Positions 22,312 to 31,045 of a stretch of 64,000 nucleotides of DNA are shown in pieces; position 1 is the stretch's first letter, and each line of letters starts with the position of its first letter. Location: positions 19,144-83,143 of IMG/VR virus record IMGVR_UViG_3300032236_001727, one strand, 5' to 3'. The translations under genes and the position numbers were made by a program. The notes under the pieces were generated by a model. That model made no database searches, had not been told where the DNA came from, and was given only the letters and a program-made list of their open reading frames with translations. Source of the stretch: a virus.

Positions 22312-22642
22312 CTGATAAGTATTTAAGGTGTTCTTTTCCAAATTTATCAATTATCATAACAGTTTCAGCAATATCTGTTTCTGTAAATGTTAATTCATTA
22401 TTATAGTAAGATGATTTATATAATTTACTACCATCACCATGCCTGCATTCTACGTAAGTTGTATTATCATCCCATAACAATATTCGTACAGTATATGAAC
22501 AGTTTGGAAATCTTTGTAAGATATCTTTTTTTACTAGATCTATTTGTCTTTCTATCTCTTTCATAGCATGATTTTCATCAACATAATATGGATTTTTATC
22601 TCCTGTAAAAGGATCAAATTCAGGCATTGAATTATTATTCAT
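22292..22642 (-). CDS. Hypothetical protein
   Basis: 116 residues; alpha/beta pattern with a helical ENHAMKEIERQIDLVKKDIL, then YTVRILLWDDNTTYVECRHGDGS strands. Its 3' end overlaps the thyA start by 20 bases, so expression of the two is coupled. No catalytic motif recognised. Function unknown. Confidence 0.6.
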   Translation of the reverse strand: MNNNSMPEFDPFTGDKNPYYVDENHAMKEIERQIDLVKKDILQRFPNCSYTVRILLWDDNTTYVECRHGDGSKLYKSSYYNNELTFTETDIAETVMIIDKFGKEHLKYLSDEKPTR

Positions 22643-22644
22643 AA

Positions 22645-22893
22645 TTAATACATTTTAAGTGTTGGATACTCTATGATGTCTACATATTTTAACTCAGTAT
22701 TGTATTTTTCCAATAACACTTCATTAAGTAAGCTTTCTTTAGATATATTAGAATAAACTATTTCAATTGTATCACCAAAACCAGCCATACAATGTTTACT
22801 AGCTATTTTCCAACCCCACCATTTTTTTATTTGCATTTTATAAAGAGGAGTGTCTGTGCCTGGTATCTCTATGTATCTTATTTTAAGTGTCAT
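22645..22893 (-). CDS. Small hypothetical protein
   Basis: 82 residues, basic and Trp-rich in the middle (IKKWWGWKIASKHC), then GDTIEIVYSNISKESLL and a C-terminal strand (KYVDIIEYPTLKMY). Two bases separate it from the next gene. No recognised family; not predicted to span a membrane. Confidence 0.55.
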   Translation of the reverse strand: MTLKIRYIEIPGTDTPLYKMQIKKWWGWKIASKHCMAGFGDTIEIVYSNISKESLLNEVLLEKYNTELKYVDIIEYPTLKMY

Positions 22894-22912
22894 ATTATGA
22901 TGATGTTGTTTT

Positions 22913-23080
22913 TTATTTATAAAGTATAGTTAACATCCAACCGTAGCTATTAGAATTTGTATGGATAGATATTATTTCAATAGGTTCATTACTAGCTATC
23001 CAACTATTAAATTGAGAAGTTAAATCATCTCCTGCTTTGTTGTTATTAGGTTCATTATCAGTTGTAAATACTTTTATCAT
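22913..23080 (-). CDS. Small protein, Cse60-like pattern
   Basis: 55 residues from the ATG at 23080 to the TAA at 22913. MIKVFTTD at the start, a helix around DLTSQFNSWI, then EIISIHTNSNSYGWMLTILY. The order (short strand, helix, strand, turn, hydrophobic end strand) resembles the small Cse60/DUF2758 proteins of unknown role. It sits 19 bases upstream of the gene at 22645-22893 and follows the membrane peptide at 23087. Confidence 0.55.
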   Translation of the reverse strand: MIKVFTTDNEPNNNKAGDDLTSQFNSWIASNEPIEIISIHTNSNSYGWMLTILYK

Positions 23081-23086
23081 TGTTTT

Positions 23087-23203
23087 TTATTTATTTAATA
23101 AGTAATCTGTTACAATACAACTACCAACTGCTATAATAATTAAATGGATTATTTCTATAGTTAAAATGACATATAACCACATTTTAATTTTTTTCTTTTT
23201 CAT
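23087..23203 (-). CDS. Small single-span membrane peptide
   Basis: 38 residues from the ATG at 23203. A lysine cluster (MKKKKIK) precedes one continuous hydrophobic helix (about residues 9-30, WLYVILTIEIIHLIIIAVG) and a short end LLNK. The positive N-terminus suggests a helix anchored in the inner membrane. It starts four bases after the kinase-like gene's stop. Function unknown; similar micro-proteins in phages include superinfection and lysis modulators. Confidence 0.5.
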   Translation of the reverse strand: MKKKKIKMWLYVILTIEIIHLIIIAVGSCIVTDYLLNK

Positions 23204-23207
23204 AACC

Positions 23208-23708
23208 CTAATATATTGATGTGTTTAGTTCAACAAAATTTGGCATCTTTTTATCATTTAATGATAATAAAGAAAGATAGTCTTCCCAAATTGTATTAAG
23301 ACCTTTGTTAAAAGAAAGAGCTCTATTTATTTTACTCCCCTCACCATCTTTATTATAAAAATGTTTTATAGTTTCATCATTACATTTAGTTTTAATAATC
23401 ATGTCAGGGTTAAAAATACCTAATTGCATTCCTTTTCTCAGCAAACGAAAACATAATATACCCTCAACAATAAATGGAGCTCCCATTCTCTGATATGTTA
23501 AAACATCATCCATCAACGCATACAAAGATTCATCAGCACTGTTATATTTCACATAATCATCAGATATTAATATAGGTCTACTAAGTTCATTAGCTATTTT
23601 TTTAGCAATGGTTACTTTTCCAGTTTTGGTGTATCCGCATACTACTATAGCGTTTTTATCAGAACATTGTTTTATTAATTCTGGTGTTACTAAATCAGCT
23701 GGGTTCAT
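23208..23708 (-). CDS. P-loop kinase-like protein
   Basis: 166 residues. AIVVCGYTKTGKVTIAKKIA (about 24-43) is a Walker A loop (GxxxxGK-T). LISDDYVKY follows where kinases of the uridine/adenylate type hold an acidic substrate residue. PFIVEGILCFRLLRKG resembles the Walker B/acceptor helix of small-molecule kinases. A basic C-terminal region precedes a short tail. It overlaps the GT-B gene upstream by 14 bases. A nucleoside or sugar kinase is possible; the substrate cannot be read from sequence. Confidence 0.65.
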   Translation of the reverse strand: MNPADLVTPELIKQCSDKNAIVVCGYTKTGKVTIAKKIANELSRPILISDDYVKYNSADESLYALMDDVLTYQRMGAPFIVEGILCFRLLRKGMQLGIFNPDMIIKTKCNDETIKHFYNKDGEGSKINRALSFNKGLNTIWEDYLSLLSLNDKKMPNFVELNTSIY

Positions 23709-25047
23709 TAGTTTGTGGTATTTTAAGTTTTGGTAATTCTATCTTTTTTACACCTGGTGATGCTAATTTAGGTAGGTTAAGAGCTATATGTTTAGGAAAT
23801 TGAGGAATGTTTTTGTTTAATATTTCACCTAATTCTTCTTTCATTTTTTCATAACTAAAATTAGTTCTACTATAATATCCTTGACGTTTACCTTTTGTTT
23901 TCCAATCTTCATAGTTTTCAAATACATCTTTAAGATAATTTCCTATATAACCTGGATCAGGGCTAAACCATTGTGAACCTTCTACAAGCATATCTTTTAC
24001 TTGAGCTGATGGATGTATAGGTTTCAATTCACCAGGTATAAGTGCTGTGAATTCAGGATTTAAAAAGTCAATATGTCCCGACCAATTAGATGTTATTATA
24101 GGTTTGTTAGTAACACTAAATTCAAGTAATGGTCTTCCAAATCCTTCACCTTTAGTAAGATTAACCATAGCTTTCACTTTAGGATGATTGTATAGTTCAT
24201 TTATTTCAGAATCAGAAAATTCACCATGTATTATATATACATTAGGTAATCTTTGAGCAGAAACACTTTTACGAATCATGTCAATCTTCTTTTGTATTTC
24301 TCTTCTATCCATATATGATGCACCAGCACCACTAGTTTTCAGTATTAGAGCAGGAGTATTTAGTTTATTTTTAAATACTTCATAAAAAGCTTTAACAAGA
24401 AGACCTACATTCTTTCTATCTTCGTTAATTTCACCTTGTAACCAATGTCCACAGAACAAATAAGCAAACGATTCAGGAATATCATTTATATCATCATACA
24501 AATCAGTGTATTCAAATTCATTTTTTTCTAATGGTTTATATACATCTAAATTAACACCTTCAAATAATACTTCTATAGGTTTTTCTGTCTTGATATTTTT
24601 TAATAATTGGTGTGTTTTGTTATCTTTAACTTGATATGATGTTTTTAGAAAAACATCTTTAGAATGTTTTGAAGATACTATATTAAGATCCATTCTATTT
24701 ATACCTTCAATCCATTGAGGAGCACATACTGTGGTTTCTATTCCTGCAGTTATAAGACAATTCCATTTCCCAACAGGTTGAGCTTCAGATGGAATAGTTA
24801 TCCAAATCATTATATCAGGTTGATATGAAAGTTGAGGTTCAGGATGGATATATTCTTTAAGCCAAGTCCATTCAGGATTATCATCCAAAAACCCAGCGGG
24901 ACAATTTCCCCACCTACATGGTATGATTTTTACATCCCATTCTTCTTTTTTCAATTCTATGATTGCTTTAACTTTATCACGAGAATTAGCAGAGTATCCA
25001 CTATATATGTCTACAGGAGCATATATTACTACACGAACTTTATTCAT
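23695..25047 (-). CDS. GT-B glycosyltransferase (GT4-like)
   Basis: 450 residues, full size for GT-B enzymes. The N-terminal domain opens VRVVIYAPVDIYSGY with a substrate-entry loop. The C-terminal domain shows LFEGVNLDVYKPLE, LFCGHWLQGE (first strand after the linker), LILKTSGAGA and VKAMVNLTKGEGFGRPLLEF, the E-x7-E-like donor-binding segment of GT4. A proline- and lysine-rich tail (LPKLASPGVKKIELPKLK) follows. It is paired with a second GT-B gene directly upstream. Possible roles are DNA, virion or surface-glycan glycosylation; nothing decides between them. Confidence 0.8.
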   Translation of the reverse strand: MNKVRVVIYAPVDIYSGYSANSRDKVKAIIELKKEEWDVKIIPCRWGNCPAGFLDDNPEWTWLKEYIHPEPQLSYQPDIMIWITIPSEAQPVGKWNCLITAGIETTVCAPQWIEGINRMDLNIVSSKHSKDVFLKTSYQVKDNKTHQLLKNIKTEKPIEVLFEGVNLDVYKPLEKNEFEYTDLYDDINDIPESFAYLFCGHWLQGEINEDRKNVGLLVKAFYEVFKNKLNTPALILKTSGAGASYMDRREIQKKIDMIRKSVSAQRLPNVYIIHGEFSDSEINELYNHPKVKAMVNLTKGEGFGRPLLEFSVTNKPIITSNWSGHIDFLNPEFTALIPGELKPIHPSAQVKDMLVEGSQWFSPDPGYIGNYLKDVFENYEDWKTKGKRQGYYSRTNFSYEKMKEELGEILNKNIPQFPKHIALNLPKLASPGVKKIELPKLKIPQTNEPS

Positions 25048-25079
25048 TATACTTTTATTTTTTATTAATAACTAATTTT

Positions 25080-26513
25080 TTAATAGACTAGAGCATGATT
25101 TAAAACTCTAGGTTCAAGATCTGTGTCTCTAAGAAATTCATATTTTTCACGAGGTTCCCAAGTTGAAAATAATTCATCTAGACCTTCTATAATTTTTCCA
25201 GCCATTTTTTCAGATGTAAACCCTGCTTCATCTCCAGTAGCCCATTCTTTACCTTTTAAACCATTTTGTTTTCTTTTTTCTGGTCCCATATGATACAGTA
25301 CTGATATTTTGCTAGCAGCATCTTCAAAACTACATCTATCATCAAATATATAAGGTGTTGGAACAGAACCAACTAAAGATATGTTAGATGGAAATACAGG
25401 TAATGCCCATTCACCACATTCTTTAAAAGTTGCTCTATGATTAGAAGGTATCTTATCAGATGGAGTATACCATTTTCCTTCATTATCTACAAATCTCATT
25501 TGATCTTGCATTCCACCAGTAACGTTAGCTATAAATGGTGTTCCAGTTAATAGAGCTTCAGTTAATGATAATCCCCATCCTTCATTAGAAGATAATAATA
25601 TAACTCCATCAGCCATATTATATAAATAATTCATATGAATATGATCAAACTTTTGATTAGTGATGATTATATTAGAATCATTATTTGGGAAAAAATATTC
25701 TATATTTGCTGGTAGATCTGTTCCGTTATCGTCTATAGCATCAGTGTGGAGTACAAAAGCACATTTTTCAGATTGTTCTTTAGGTAAATTATCTTTAAAT
25801 ACTTTCCATGCTAATATAGTATCTTGAATACTTTTACGTCTAATGTTTCTTGAGTTAAATAATAAGACAAAATCATATTCTTTTTTTAGTATATGACTCT
25901 TAAATTTTGTAAAGTCTTCATTATTATTTTCTAGTGGGAAAAAGTTCTTATGATTTAAACCATGAGGAACATATTTTATAATCTTACTGTCTGCTTTTTT
26001 CCCTAATACTAGTTTATTAATATTAACAGTTTGTTTAGATATACCTAACAATAGATCACAACTTTCATAAAATTCTCTATTGTATGCTGGTGCTGGGTAG
26101 TCGTCCCATATTTCCAAATATACTATTGGGATACTTTTTCTTATTTCATTTTCCATTTGGAAAACCCATACAAAATATCTTGGATCAGTTATTAAGAATA
26201 TAGCATCTGGTTTTTCAAAAGCTATTAATTGTCTTAACAAATCAGGGCTACCATAACCATCTGAAGGATATAAAAAGATAGAAGCATCATTTATGTCAGC
26301 ATGCTTATTAGCATCTTGACTTATGTCTATTTTTTTCCCTTTATCAGGATGATTAATAGCTCCTGCAATACATGCATAATTGTAGCGATGAGCTGTATTT
26401 AGCACCATCTCTCTAGCAATGTGAGCAATTCCGGATGATACTCTAATATCGTCACAGATTAATAATATTTTTTTTCTTTGATTTTGAGGGACATACCCTG
26501 CTTTGTTGTTCAT
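25080..26513 (-). CDS. GT-B glycosyltransferase (GT4-like)
   Basis: 477 residues. KKILLICDDIRVSSGIAHIA is the N-terminal loop of a GT-B fold. YVPHGLNHKNFFP is the linker that commonly opens the C-terminal domain. FVLLFNSRNIRRKSIQDTILAW is its first strand and helix. MADGVILLSSNEGWGLSLTEALLTGTPFIANVTGG carries the E-x7-E donor motif. It is the first gene after the promoter at 26528-26560 and precedes the other GT-B gene by 32 bases. Donor probably a nucleotide sugar; acceptor unknown. Confidence 0.82.
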   Translation of the reverse strand: MNNKAGYVPQNQRKKILLICDDIRVSSGIAHIAREMVLNTAHRYNYACIAGAINHPDKGKKIDISQDANKHADINDASIFLYPSDGYGSPDLLRQLIAFEKPDAIFLITDPRYFVWVFQMENEIRKSIPIVYLEIWDDYPAPAYNREFYESCDLLLGISKQTVNINKLVLGKKADSKIIKYVPHGLNHKNFFPLENNNEDFTKFKSHILKKEYDFVLLFNSRNIRRKSIQDTILAWKVFKDNLPKEQSEKCAFVLHTDAIDDNGTDLPANIEYFFPNNDSNIIITNQKFDHIHMNYLYNMADGVILLSSNEGWGLSLTEALLTGTPFIANVTGGMQDQMRFVDNEGKWYTPSDKIPSNHRATFKECGEWALPVFPSNISLVGSVPTPYIFDDRCSFEDAASKISVLYHMGPEKRKQNGLKGKEWATGDEAGFTSEKMAGKIIEGLDELFSTWEPREKYEFLRDTDLEPRVLNHALVY

Positions 26514-26527
26514 AGCTTTTATTTAAT

Positions 26528-26560
26528 GATAATATAACTAATTATTTTGGCAATACCAAA
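26528..26560 (-). promoter_or_regulatory. Bacteroidota-type promoter (TATAAT-like class)
   Basis: TTTG (26557-26560), 20 bases, TATATTATC (26528-26536) on the minus strand, upstream of the two GT-B genes and the kinase-like gene. Confidence 0.7.
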
Positions 26561-26562
26561 TT

Positions 26563-26766
26563 TTATTCTTCTTTATTTGGTATACTTTTAGGTACTTGTA
26601 AATTTTGTATTCTTTTTCTAAATTCTATATCAGTATTAAAAAGATACATACAGTGTTCAGTTAATCGTTGAAGTGAGAACTTATATTTGATAGAATTAAT
26701 TTTAAATTCTTCAAATAATGTACTATCTACTTTTACAGATGTTAATTGTTGATTTTCTTTTCCCAT
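26563..26766 (-). CDS. Small basic protein, possibly DNA-binding
   Basis: 67 residues from the ATG at 26766; the open frame goes back to a TTG at 26826 through AT-rich leader. The N-terminal strand (QLTSVKVDSTLFEEFKINSIKY) followed by a helix with LQRLTEHCMYLF looks like a ribbon-helix-helix protein, in which the VKVD strand would contact DNA. That reading is by pattern only. It may regulate nearby genes. A TATATTTAT box lies in the leader but with a poorly placed TTG at the -33 region. Confidence 0.55.
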   Translation of the reverse strand: MGKENQQLTSVKVDSTLFEEFKINSIKYKFSLQRLTEHCMYLFNTDIEFRKRIQNLQVPKSIPNKEE

Positions 26767-26812
26767 AATATTTGTTTTATATATAAATATATGTAAAAAA
26801 TAGAAAATACAA

Positions 26813-27757
26813 TTATTCACTATCAAAAGTAGCAGAACATAAGCTTTTTTTATAAAAAGGACACCATTTACAATTTTTGTTTAATACAGGTTTATGTTCT
26901 GTTTTTTTATACCCATTTTCATCAAAAGCTGTTTCTATAAAATTGTTCAAAACTTCTACAGCTTTATTTGTTTTTATTTTTCCTGAAGCGGGTTGGAATT
27001 CTTGTATGCGAGAGGTAGGGAAATCAGATTTTTCAGGTAATTTACGTTTAAGAATGAAAAAATTAATTTTAATTTTATCAATAGGAACATTAAATTGATG
27101 TGAAAAGAAATGTTTATATAATATTAATTGAAATTGTTTATTTTCATCTTTTTTATCATTATCATACCAACCACGAGTACTAGTTTTAAAATCTATAATT
27201 AAAAATTCATTAGTTGGTTCATGGTATAAAACTATATCTAAATATCCTTGGTAAATTACATTACTAAGTAAATAATGAGGATTAAGAGTAAGAGGTACTT
27301 CACAACCTACTAATACCCATCCTTTTTTACTAAAATAAGATGAACGTTTCTTTTTAAAATATTCAAGTATATTTACTCCGTCTTCATAAAATTCACTTAA
27401 TTCTGTAGAATTACTAAAGTGTTGCTTATTATTTTTATTATACTGTTCTTTATATTCATTCTGGAGAGCTTCTTTGAATATTTGTATTATATCTTCTCTG
27501 TCAGCTGCTGCTCCACTTTGTTCATAAAAAACACTTAAATAATGTTGGATAGCTTTATGAAGAGCACTTCCAAAAATAGTATGAATACTCGAAGTAAATT
27601 GTTTATACCCCTCCACATATTGTAGAGACCACTTTTTAGGACATTCATTAAACATAGACATTTGAGAATATGATATTAATTTTTGGGTACTCCAATTAAT
27701 ATCTTGTTTAGGAAAGTTCCTAATATTCTTAACGATTTGTGGAAGGGTATTACTCAA
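26813..27757 (-). CDS. PD-(D/E)XK nuclease, RecB/Cas4-like with Fe-S Cys
   Basis: 314 residues; the reading frame starts at a TTG at 27757. The first ATG is too far in, because it would remove the conserved LISYSQMSMFNECPKKW region. The nuclease core is GSALHKAIQHYL, YQGYLDIVLY and FLIIDFKTSTRGW (D, then D-x-K). A C-terminal CKWCPFYKKSLC plus the early Cys in NECP would hold a 4Fe-4S cluster, as in Cas4/AddB exonucleases. It lies just downstream of the replication genes, so a role in DNA end processing is likely. No helicase is fused to it. Confidence 0.85.
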   Translation of the reverse strand: MSNTLPQIVKNIRNFPKQDINWSTQKLISYSQMSMFNECPKKWSLQYVEGYKQFTSSIHTIFGSALHKAIQHYLSVFYEQSGAAADREDIIQIFKEALQNEYKEQYNKNNKQHFSNSTELSEFYEDGVNILEYFKKKRSSYFSKKGWVLVGCEVPLTLNPHYLLSNVIYQGYLDIVLYHEPTNEFLIIDFKTSTRGWYDNDKKDENKQFQLILYKHFFSHQFNVPIDKIKINFFILKRKLPEKSDFPTSRIQEFQPASGKIKTNKAVEVLNNFIETAFDENGYKKTEHKPVLNKNCKWCPFYKKSLCSATFDSE

Positions 27758-27758
27758 T

Positions 27759-27977
27759 TTATTTTTTTAAAGTTGTTTTAAGCTTTTCCAAGTATAAGAT
27801 ACCATCCATCAATTCATCTTGAGCATGTGATATCCAAGCTTGAGGATGTAAATCTTCTCTATCTAAAGTAGTATTATACTTCTTTTCACCGTTTTCAGCA
27901 CGCTCAATAAATTTATTAATTATTGAGTCTACTATACTATCTGGAGTGTATTCTGTGTATATTACTTTTTTACTCAT
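27759..27977 (-). CDS. MazG-like small pyrophosphohydrolase (putative)
   Basis: 72 residues, two to three helices. IINKFIERAENGEKKYNTTLDRED is followed by WISHAQDELMDGILYLEKL; the spaced acidic residues (DEL-D) fit the Mg-binding helix of the all-alpha NTP pyrophosphohydrolase superfamily. Relatives of this size are common in phages. If active it would hydrolyse a nucleoside triphosphate. It overlaps the next gene's stop by four bases. Assignment is by pattern. Confidence 0.6.
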   Translation of the reverse strand: MSKKVIYTEYTPDSIVDSIINKFIERAENGEKKYNTTLDREDLHPQAWISHAQDELMDGILYLEKLKTTLKK

Positions 27978-28213
27978 ATAAGATCATTTTTATATTCTTC
28001 TCTCAGATCTACAGGCAATGTAGCTTCAAGTATCTTGTTTGTTTTAGGATCATAAAATACTGGGATAGGAAGAAGTGAGTCTTCTTTTCCACCTACTATG
28101 AATTTAGATACTTTTCTGAGGAGAAATCCTTGTTGAAAAATTTTTTCACCTGATGGTGTTTCTACAGCTGTGGTAGATTTTAGGTCAATGTTTAGTTGCG
28201 GTTGTTGTTCCAT
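27974..28213 (-). CDS. Hypothetical protein
   Basis: 79 residues. An acidic N-terminus, a basic centre (LLRKVSKFIVGGKED) and a PIPVFYDPKTNKILEATLP strand pair. It overlaps the clamp-loader small-subunit gene by 29 bases and the MazG-like gene by four. Its tight place in the replication operon suggests cotranscription; function unknown. Confidence 0.6.
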   Translation of the reverse strand: MEQQPQLNIDLKSTTAVETPSGEKIFQQGFLLRKVSKFIVGGKEDSLLPIPVFYDPKTNKILEATLPVDLREEYKNDLI

Positions 28214-28472
28214 TTTGTTTTGTTTTTGATTTAATGTATGGGAAATATGTTTTATTGCTTTTAGGAATTAGATCACAATATATTCTATATACTTTTTCTT
28301 TATCATCAATGTTTAATCCTTGTACATAGTCTACTAATTCAAGATAATTAGGATTCATACTTAGTAATCTATGTATCATGAATATATCAAATGTATTCCA
28401 ATCCTCTTGTTTGAATTTAGATGCTGGTGGTTTGTTTTTTATAATTTCTATAGGCCAATCAAATAGTTTCAT
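28185..28472 (-). CDS. Clamp-loader small subunit (T4 gp62-like)
   Basis: 95 residues. The sequence FDIFMIHRLLSMNPNYLELVDYVQGLNID followed by VYRIYCDLIPKSNKTYF fits the helical core of T4 gp62 relatives: an F-FM--R-LS--P helix, then -N-LD, then the IPK-K segment. It overlaps by four bases the gene for the large subunit, the same order (44 then 62) as in T4. In T4, one gp62 and four gp44 load the sliding clamp on primer ends. T4 gp62 is 187 residues, so this one is reduced. Confidence 0.72.
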   Translation of the reverse strand: MKLFDWPIEIIKNKPPASKFKQEDWNTFDIFMIHRLLSMNPNYLELVDYVQGLNIDDKEKVYRIYCDLIPKSNKTYFPYIKSKTKQNGTTTATKH

Positions 28473-29386
28473 TTTATAATTTCTGATAGTTTAGCTAAGC
28501 AGCTTGCAATAGTTATTTCTTGATCTACTCTACTTGTTGATCTATATTTATATTCTTCAATTGTTATAATAGCTTCACCTATGTTTTTAGGTGCTATTTT
28601 ATCAACATTTTTGTATAAGAATTTATATAACTCGCTATAGTCAGATAAATTAGTATTAACTAATGTTTGTCGTATATTGTTAATGGATTTAGTTGTTGTT
28701 AATTCTTTTAATATTTGCTCCTTATAATCAATACCATCTAATGATACATTTTCATTTGGTTGTAATTTATTATTTAGAGTAGATTTTTGAGCCGCATTAA
28801 CTATAGAGCGAATATCAGGATAGTTTTGATTAATTATTATTTTTATACTTCCTGTTTCAAATTCAACTTTTTCTTTTACTAATATATCTGATAAATGTTT
28901 AGCTGTTTCTGATTTAGTGGGAGGTTTTAGATCAAATTCTTGTAATCTGCTTCTTAGTGGTTCTATTAAACGTTCGGGAAAATTTCCTGTTAATATGAAT
29001 CTAGTTTTTAAACTAAATGTTTCAATCATATTTAATAATAATACTTGAGATGCTTCTAATATATGAGTTGATTCATCTAATATTACTATCTTTAATGGTT
29101 TAAAAGTACCGGCAGCGGCAAAACCTCCCACTTTTTCTTTTATGACATCTATACTTCTATCTTCAGTAGCATTTATATAAATAAAATCACAATCAATACT
29201 GTTAACTAATATCTTAGCAAGAGTTGTTTTTCCTCTTCCAGCCTTTCCAAACAATCCAATATGGGGAATATCTTGTTTTTTAATATATTCTTCAAATTTC
29301 TGTTTTTGGACTTTATCTAGTAGTAAATCATCTAATGCTTTTGGTCTGTATTTTTCAACCCAAAGTGTATTTTCAGTATTGCTCAT
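28469..29386 (-). CDS. Clamp-loader large subunit (T4 gp44-like AAA+ ATPase)
   Basis: 305 residues. KYRPKALDDLLL at the start is the universal clamp-loader signature. GLFGKAGRGKTTLAKIL is Walker A, KIVILDESTH Walker B (DE), RFILTGN sensor 1, and PLRSRLQEFDL the SR-C arginine-finger region. A helical collar domain follows. With the gp62-like protein it would open and load the clamp encoded at 31684. It lies 18 bases downstream of groEL. Confidence 0.92.
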   Translation of the reverse strand: MSNTENTLWVEKYRPKALDDLLLDKVQKQKFEEYIKKQDIPHIGLFGKAGRGKTTLAKILVNSIDCDFIYINATEDRSIDVIKEKVGGFAAAGTFKPLKIVILDESTHILEASQVLLLNMIETFSLKTRFILTGNFPERLIEPLRSRLQEFDLKPPTKSETAKHLSDILVKEKVEFETGSIKIIINQNYPDIRSIVNAAQKSTLNNKLQPNENVSLDGIDYKEQILKELTTTKSINNIRQTLVNTNLSDYSELYKFLYKNVDKIAPKNIGEAIITIEEYKYRSTSRVDQEITIASCLAKLSEIIK

Positions 29387-29404
29387 TATTTATTTTTTTA
29401 TTGA

Positions 29405-31027
29405 TTATCCAAACATACCTTCCATTCCGCTTAGGTCAGGAGTTACATTTTTATTTTCTTCAGGGAGATCTATAATACATGCTTCTGTTAATAGTATGGT
29501 TGAAGCTACAGCTGCAGCATTTTCAAGTGCAGTACGTGTTACTTTCAATGGATCAATAATACCCGCTTCTTTCATGTTGGTTATATCATCTGTTTTCAGG
29601 TTATATCCATCCCATTTATCTCCTGCTCCTATTACTTTTCCATGTATTTGAGCATCTATGTTATCATAACCAGCATTTGTAAGAATAGTTTCAAATGGTT
29701 TACCACAGGCATCATATACTATTTGGGCGCCTATATCGTTGATTTCTAACGTATTTCTAGCGTGAAGTAATGCAGCTCCTCCACCAGGCACGATACCCTC
29801 TTCAAGTGCGGCTTTAGTAGCATTTAGCGCATCATCTACACGATCTTTCTTCTCATTCATTTCAGTTTCATTATATCCACCAACATAAATTATGGATACA
29901 CCTCCTACCATTTTAGCTAAACGTTCTTGCAATTTTTCTATTTCAAAAGGTGTTGTAGATTTTTCTACCTGTGATTGTAGTTCTCCTACTCTGTTAGCGA
30001 TATCTTCTTCTTTACCTTTACCATCAATTATAGTTGTTTGATCTTTAGTAACAGTAACAGTTGAGGCTTGACCTAACCAATCTTTGTCAAACTTTTCAAG
30101 TTTCATACCTTTATTCTTATCAAATACTTTTCCTCCTGTTAGTATAGCAATATCTTCAAGTACTAATTTTCTACGCTCACCAAAATCTGGTGCTTTAACA
30201 GCTGCTACTTTGATAACACCTCTACCTTTATTTACAATTAATGTTGCTAGAGCTTCATGTTCAATTTCTTCAGCTATAATAAGCAATGATTTGTTTGAAG
30301 TTGATATATATTCAAGTACTGGTAGGAGTTCTTTAGCTGTAGTAAATTTATGATCAGCTATTAGTATGTATGTATCTTTTAGATAACAAGTCATACTGGT
30401 ATTATCTGTGACAAAGAAATGAGATTTATATCCTCTGTCAAATTGTAAACCTTCTACAGTTTTCAGATAAGTTTCATGTGTTTTAGAATCTTCAATATGG
30501 ACAATTCCGTTATGACCTGATTTTTCTAAAGCAGTTGCTATTAGATTTCCAATTTCTACATCATTATTAGATGAAATAGCTGCTACTTGTTTTATTTGAT
30601 CTTCAGATGATATATCTTCAGCAATTTCAGTTCTTAGAGTTTCTACTATTTGTTTTACAGCTTTATCTATTCCTCTTTTTATTTCAACAGCATTTTCACC
30701 ATTGTTAAGAAATTTAAGACCAGATTTAACCATTTCACGAGCCAATAAGGTTGATGTAGTAGTTCCATCTCCTGCATGATCTGCTGTTTTAATAGAAGCT
30801 TGTTTAATAAGTTGTACTCCTAAATCTTCAATGGGATCTTGTAAAGCTACAATTCGTTTAGCTACAGATACACCATCTTTTGTAGATTGAAATACCCCAT
30901 TATTGTTATATATAACATTTCTTCCATTAGGACCTAGAGTTGTTACTACAGCATCTGTTAAGGTATCTATACCTTTCATTAGTTTTTTTCGTGCTTCAGC
31001 ACCAAATTCTACTTTTTGTGTTCTCAT
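29405..31027 (-). CDS. groEL: Chaperonin GroEL
   Basis: 540 residues, essentially full length. VEFGAEARKKLMKG, TTLGPNGRNVIY, GDGTTTSTLLAREM (86-99; ATP-binding Asp) and KSGHNGIVHIEDSKT are in place. So are PGGGAALLHAR (nucleotide-binding glycine loop) and NAAAVASTILLTEACI. The C-terminal tail is short, SGMEGMFG, in place of the usual GGM repeats. It would form the 14-subunit folding chamber with the GroES encoded 18 bases upstream. Phages more often encode only a GroES-like cochaperonin; having both is unusual. Likely clients are capsid or tail proteins, by analogy with T4 and EL phages. Confidence 0.97.
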   Translation of the reverse strand: MRTQKVEFGAEARKKLMKGIDTLTDAVVTTLGPNGRNVIYNNNGVFQSTKDGVSVAKRIVALQDPIEDLGVQLIKQASIKTADHAGDGTTTSTLLAREMVKSGLKFLNNGENAVEIKRGIDKAVKQIVETLRTEIAEDISSEDQIKQVAAISSNNDVEIGNLIATALEKSGHNGIVHIEDSKTHETYLKTVEGLQFDRGYKSHFFVTDNTSMTCYLKDTYILIADHKFTTAKELLPVLEYISTSNKSLLIIAEEIEHEALATLIVNKGRGVIKVAAVKAPDFGERRKLVLEDIAILTGGKVFDKNKGMKLEKFDKDWLGQASTVTVTKDQTTIIDGKGKEEDIANRVGELQSQVEKSTTPFEIEKLQERLAKMVGGVSIIYVGGYNETEMNEKKDRVDDALNATKAALEEGIVPGGGAALLHARNTLEINDIGAQIVYDACGKPFETILTNAGYDNIDAQIHGKVIGAGDKWDGYNLKTDDITNMKEAGIIDPLKVTRTALENAAAVASTILLTEACIIDLPEENKNVTPDLSGMEGMFG

Positions 31028-31045
31028 TTTTATTATTGTTTTTTA

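Noticed and set aside
26767-26826. N-terminal extension of the small protein at 26563
   Set aside because: The extension starts at a TTG and is hydrophobic AT-rich leader; the ATG at 26766 starts the folded part.
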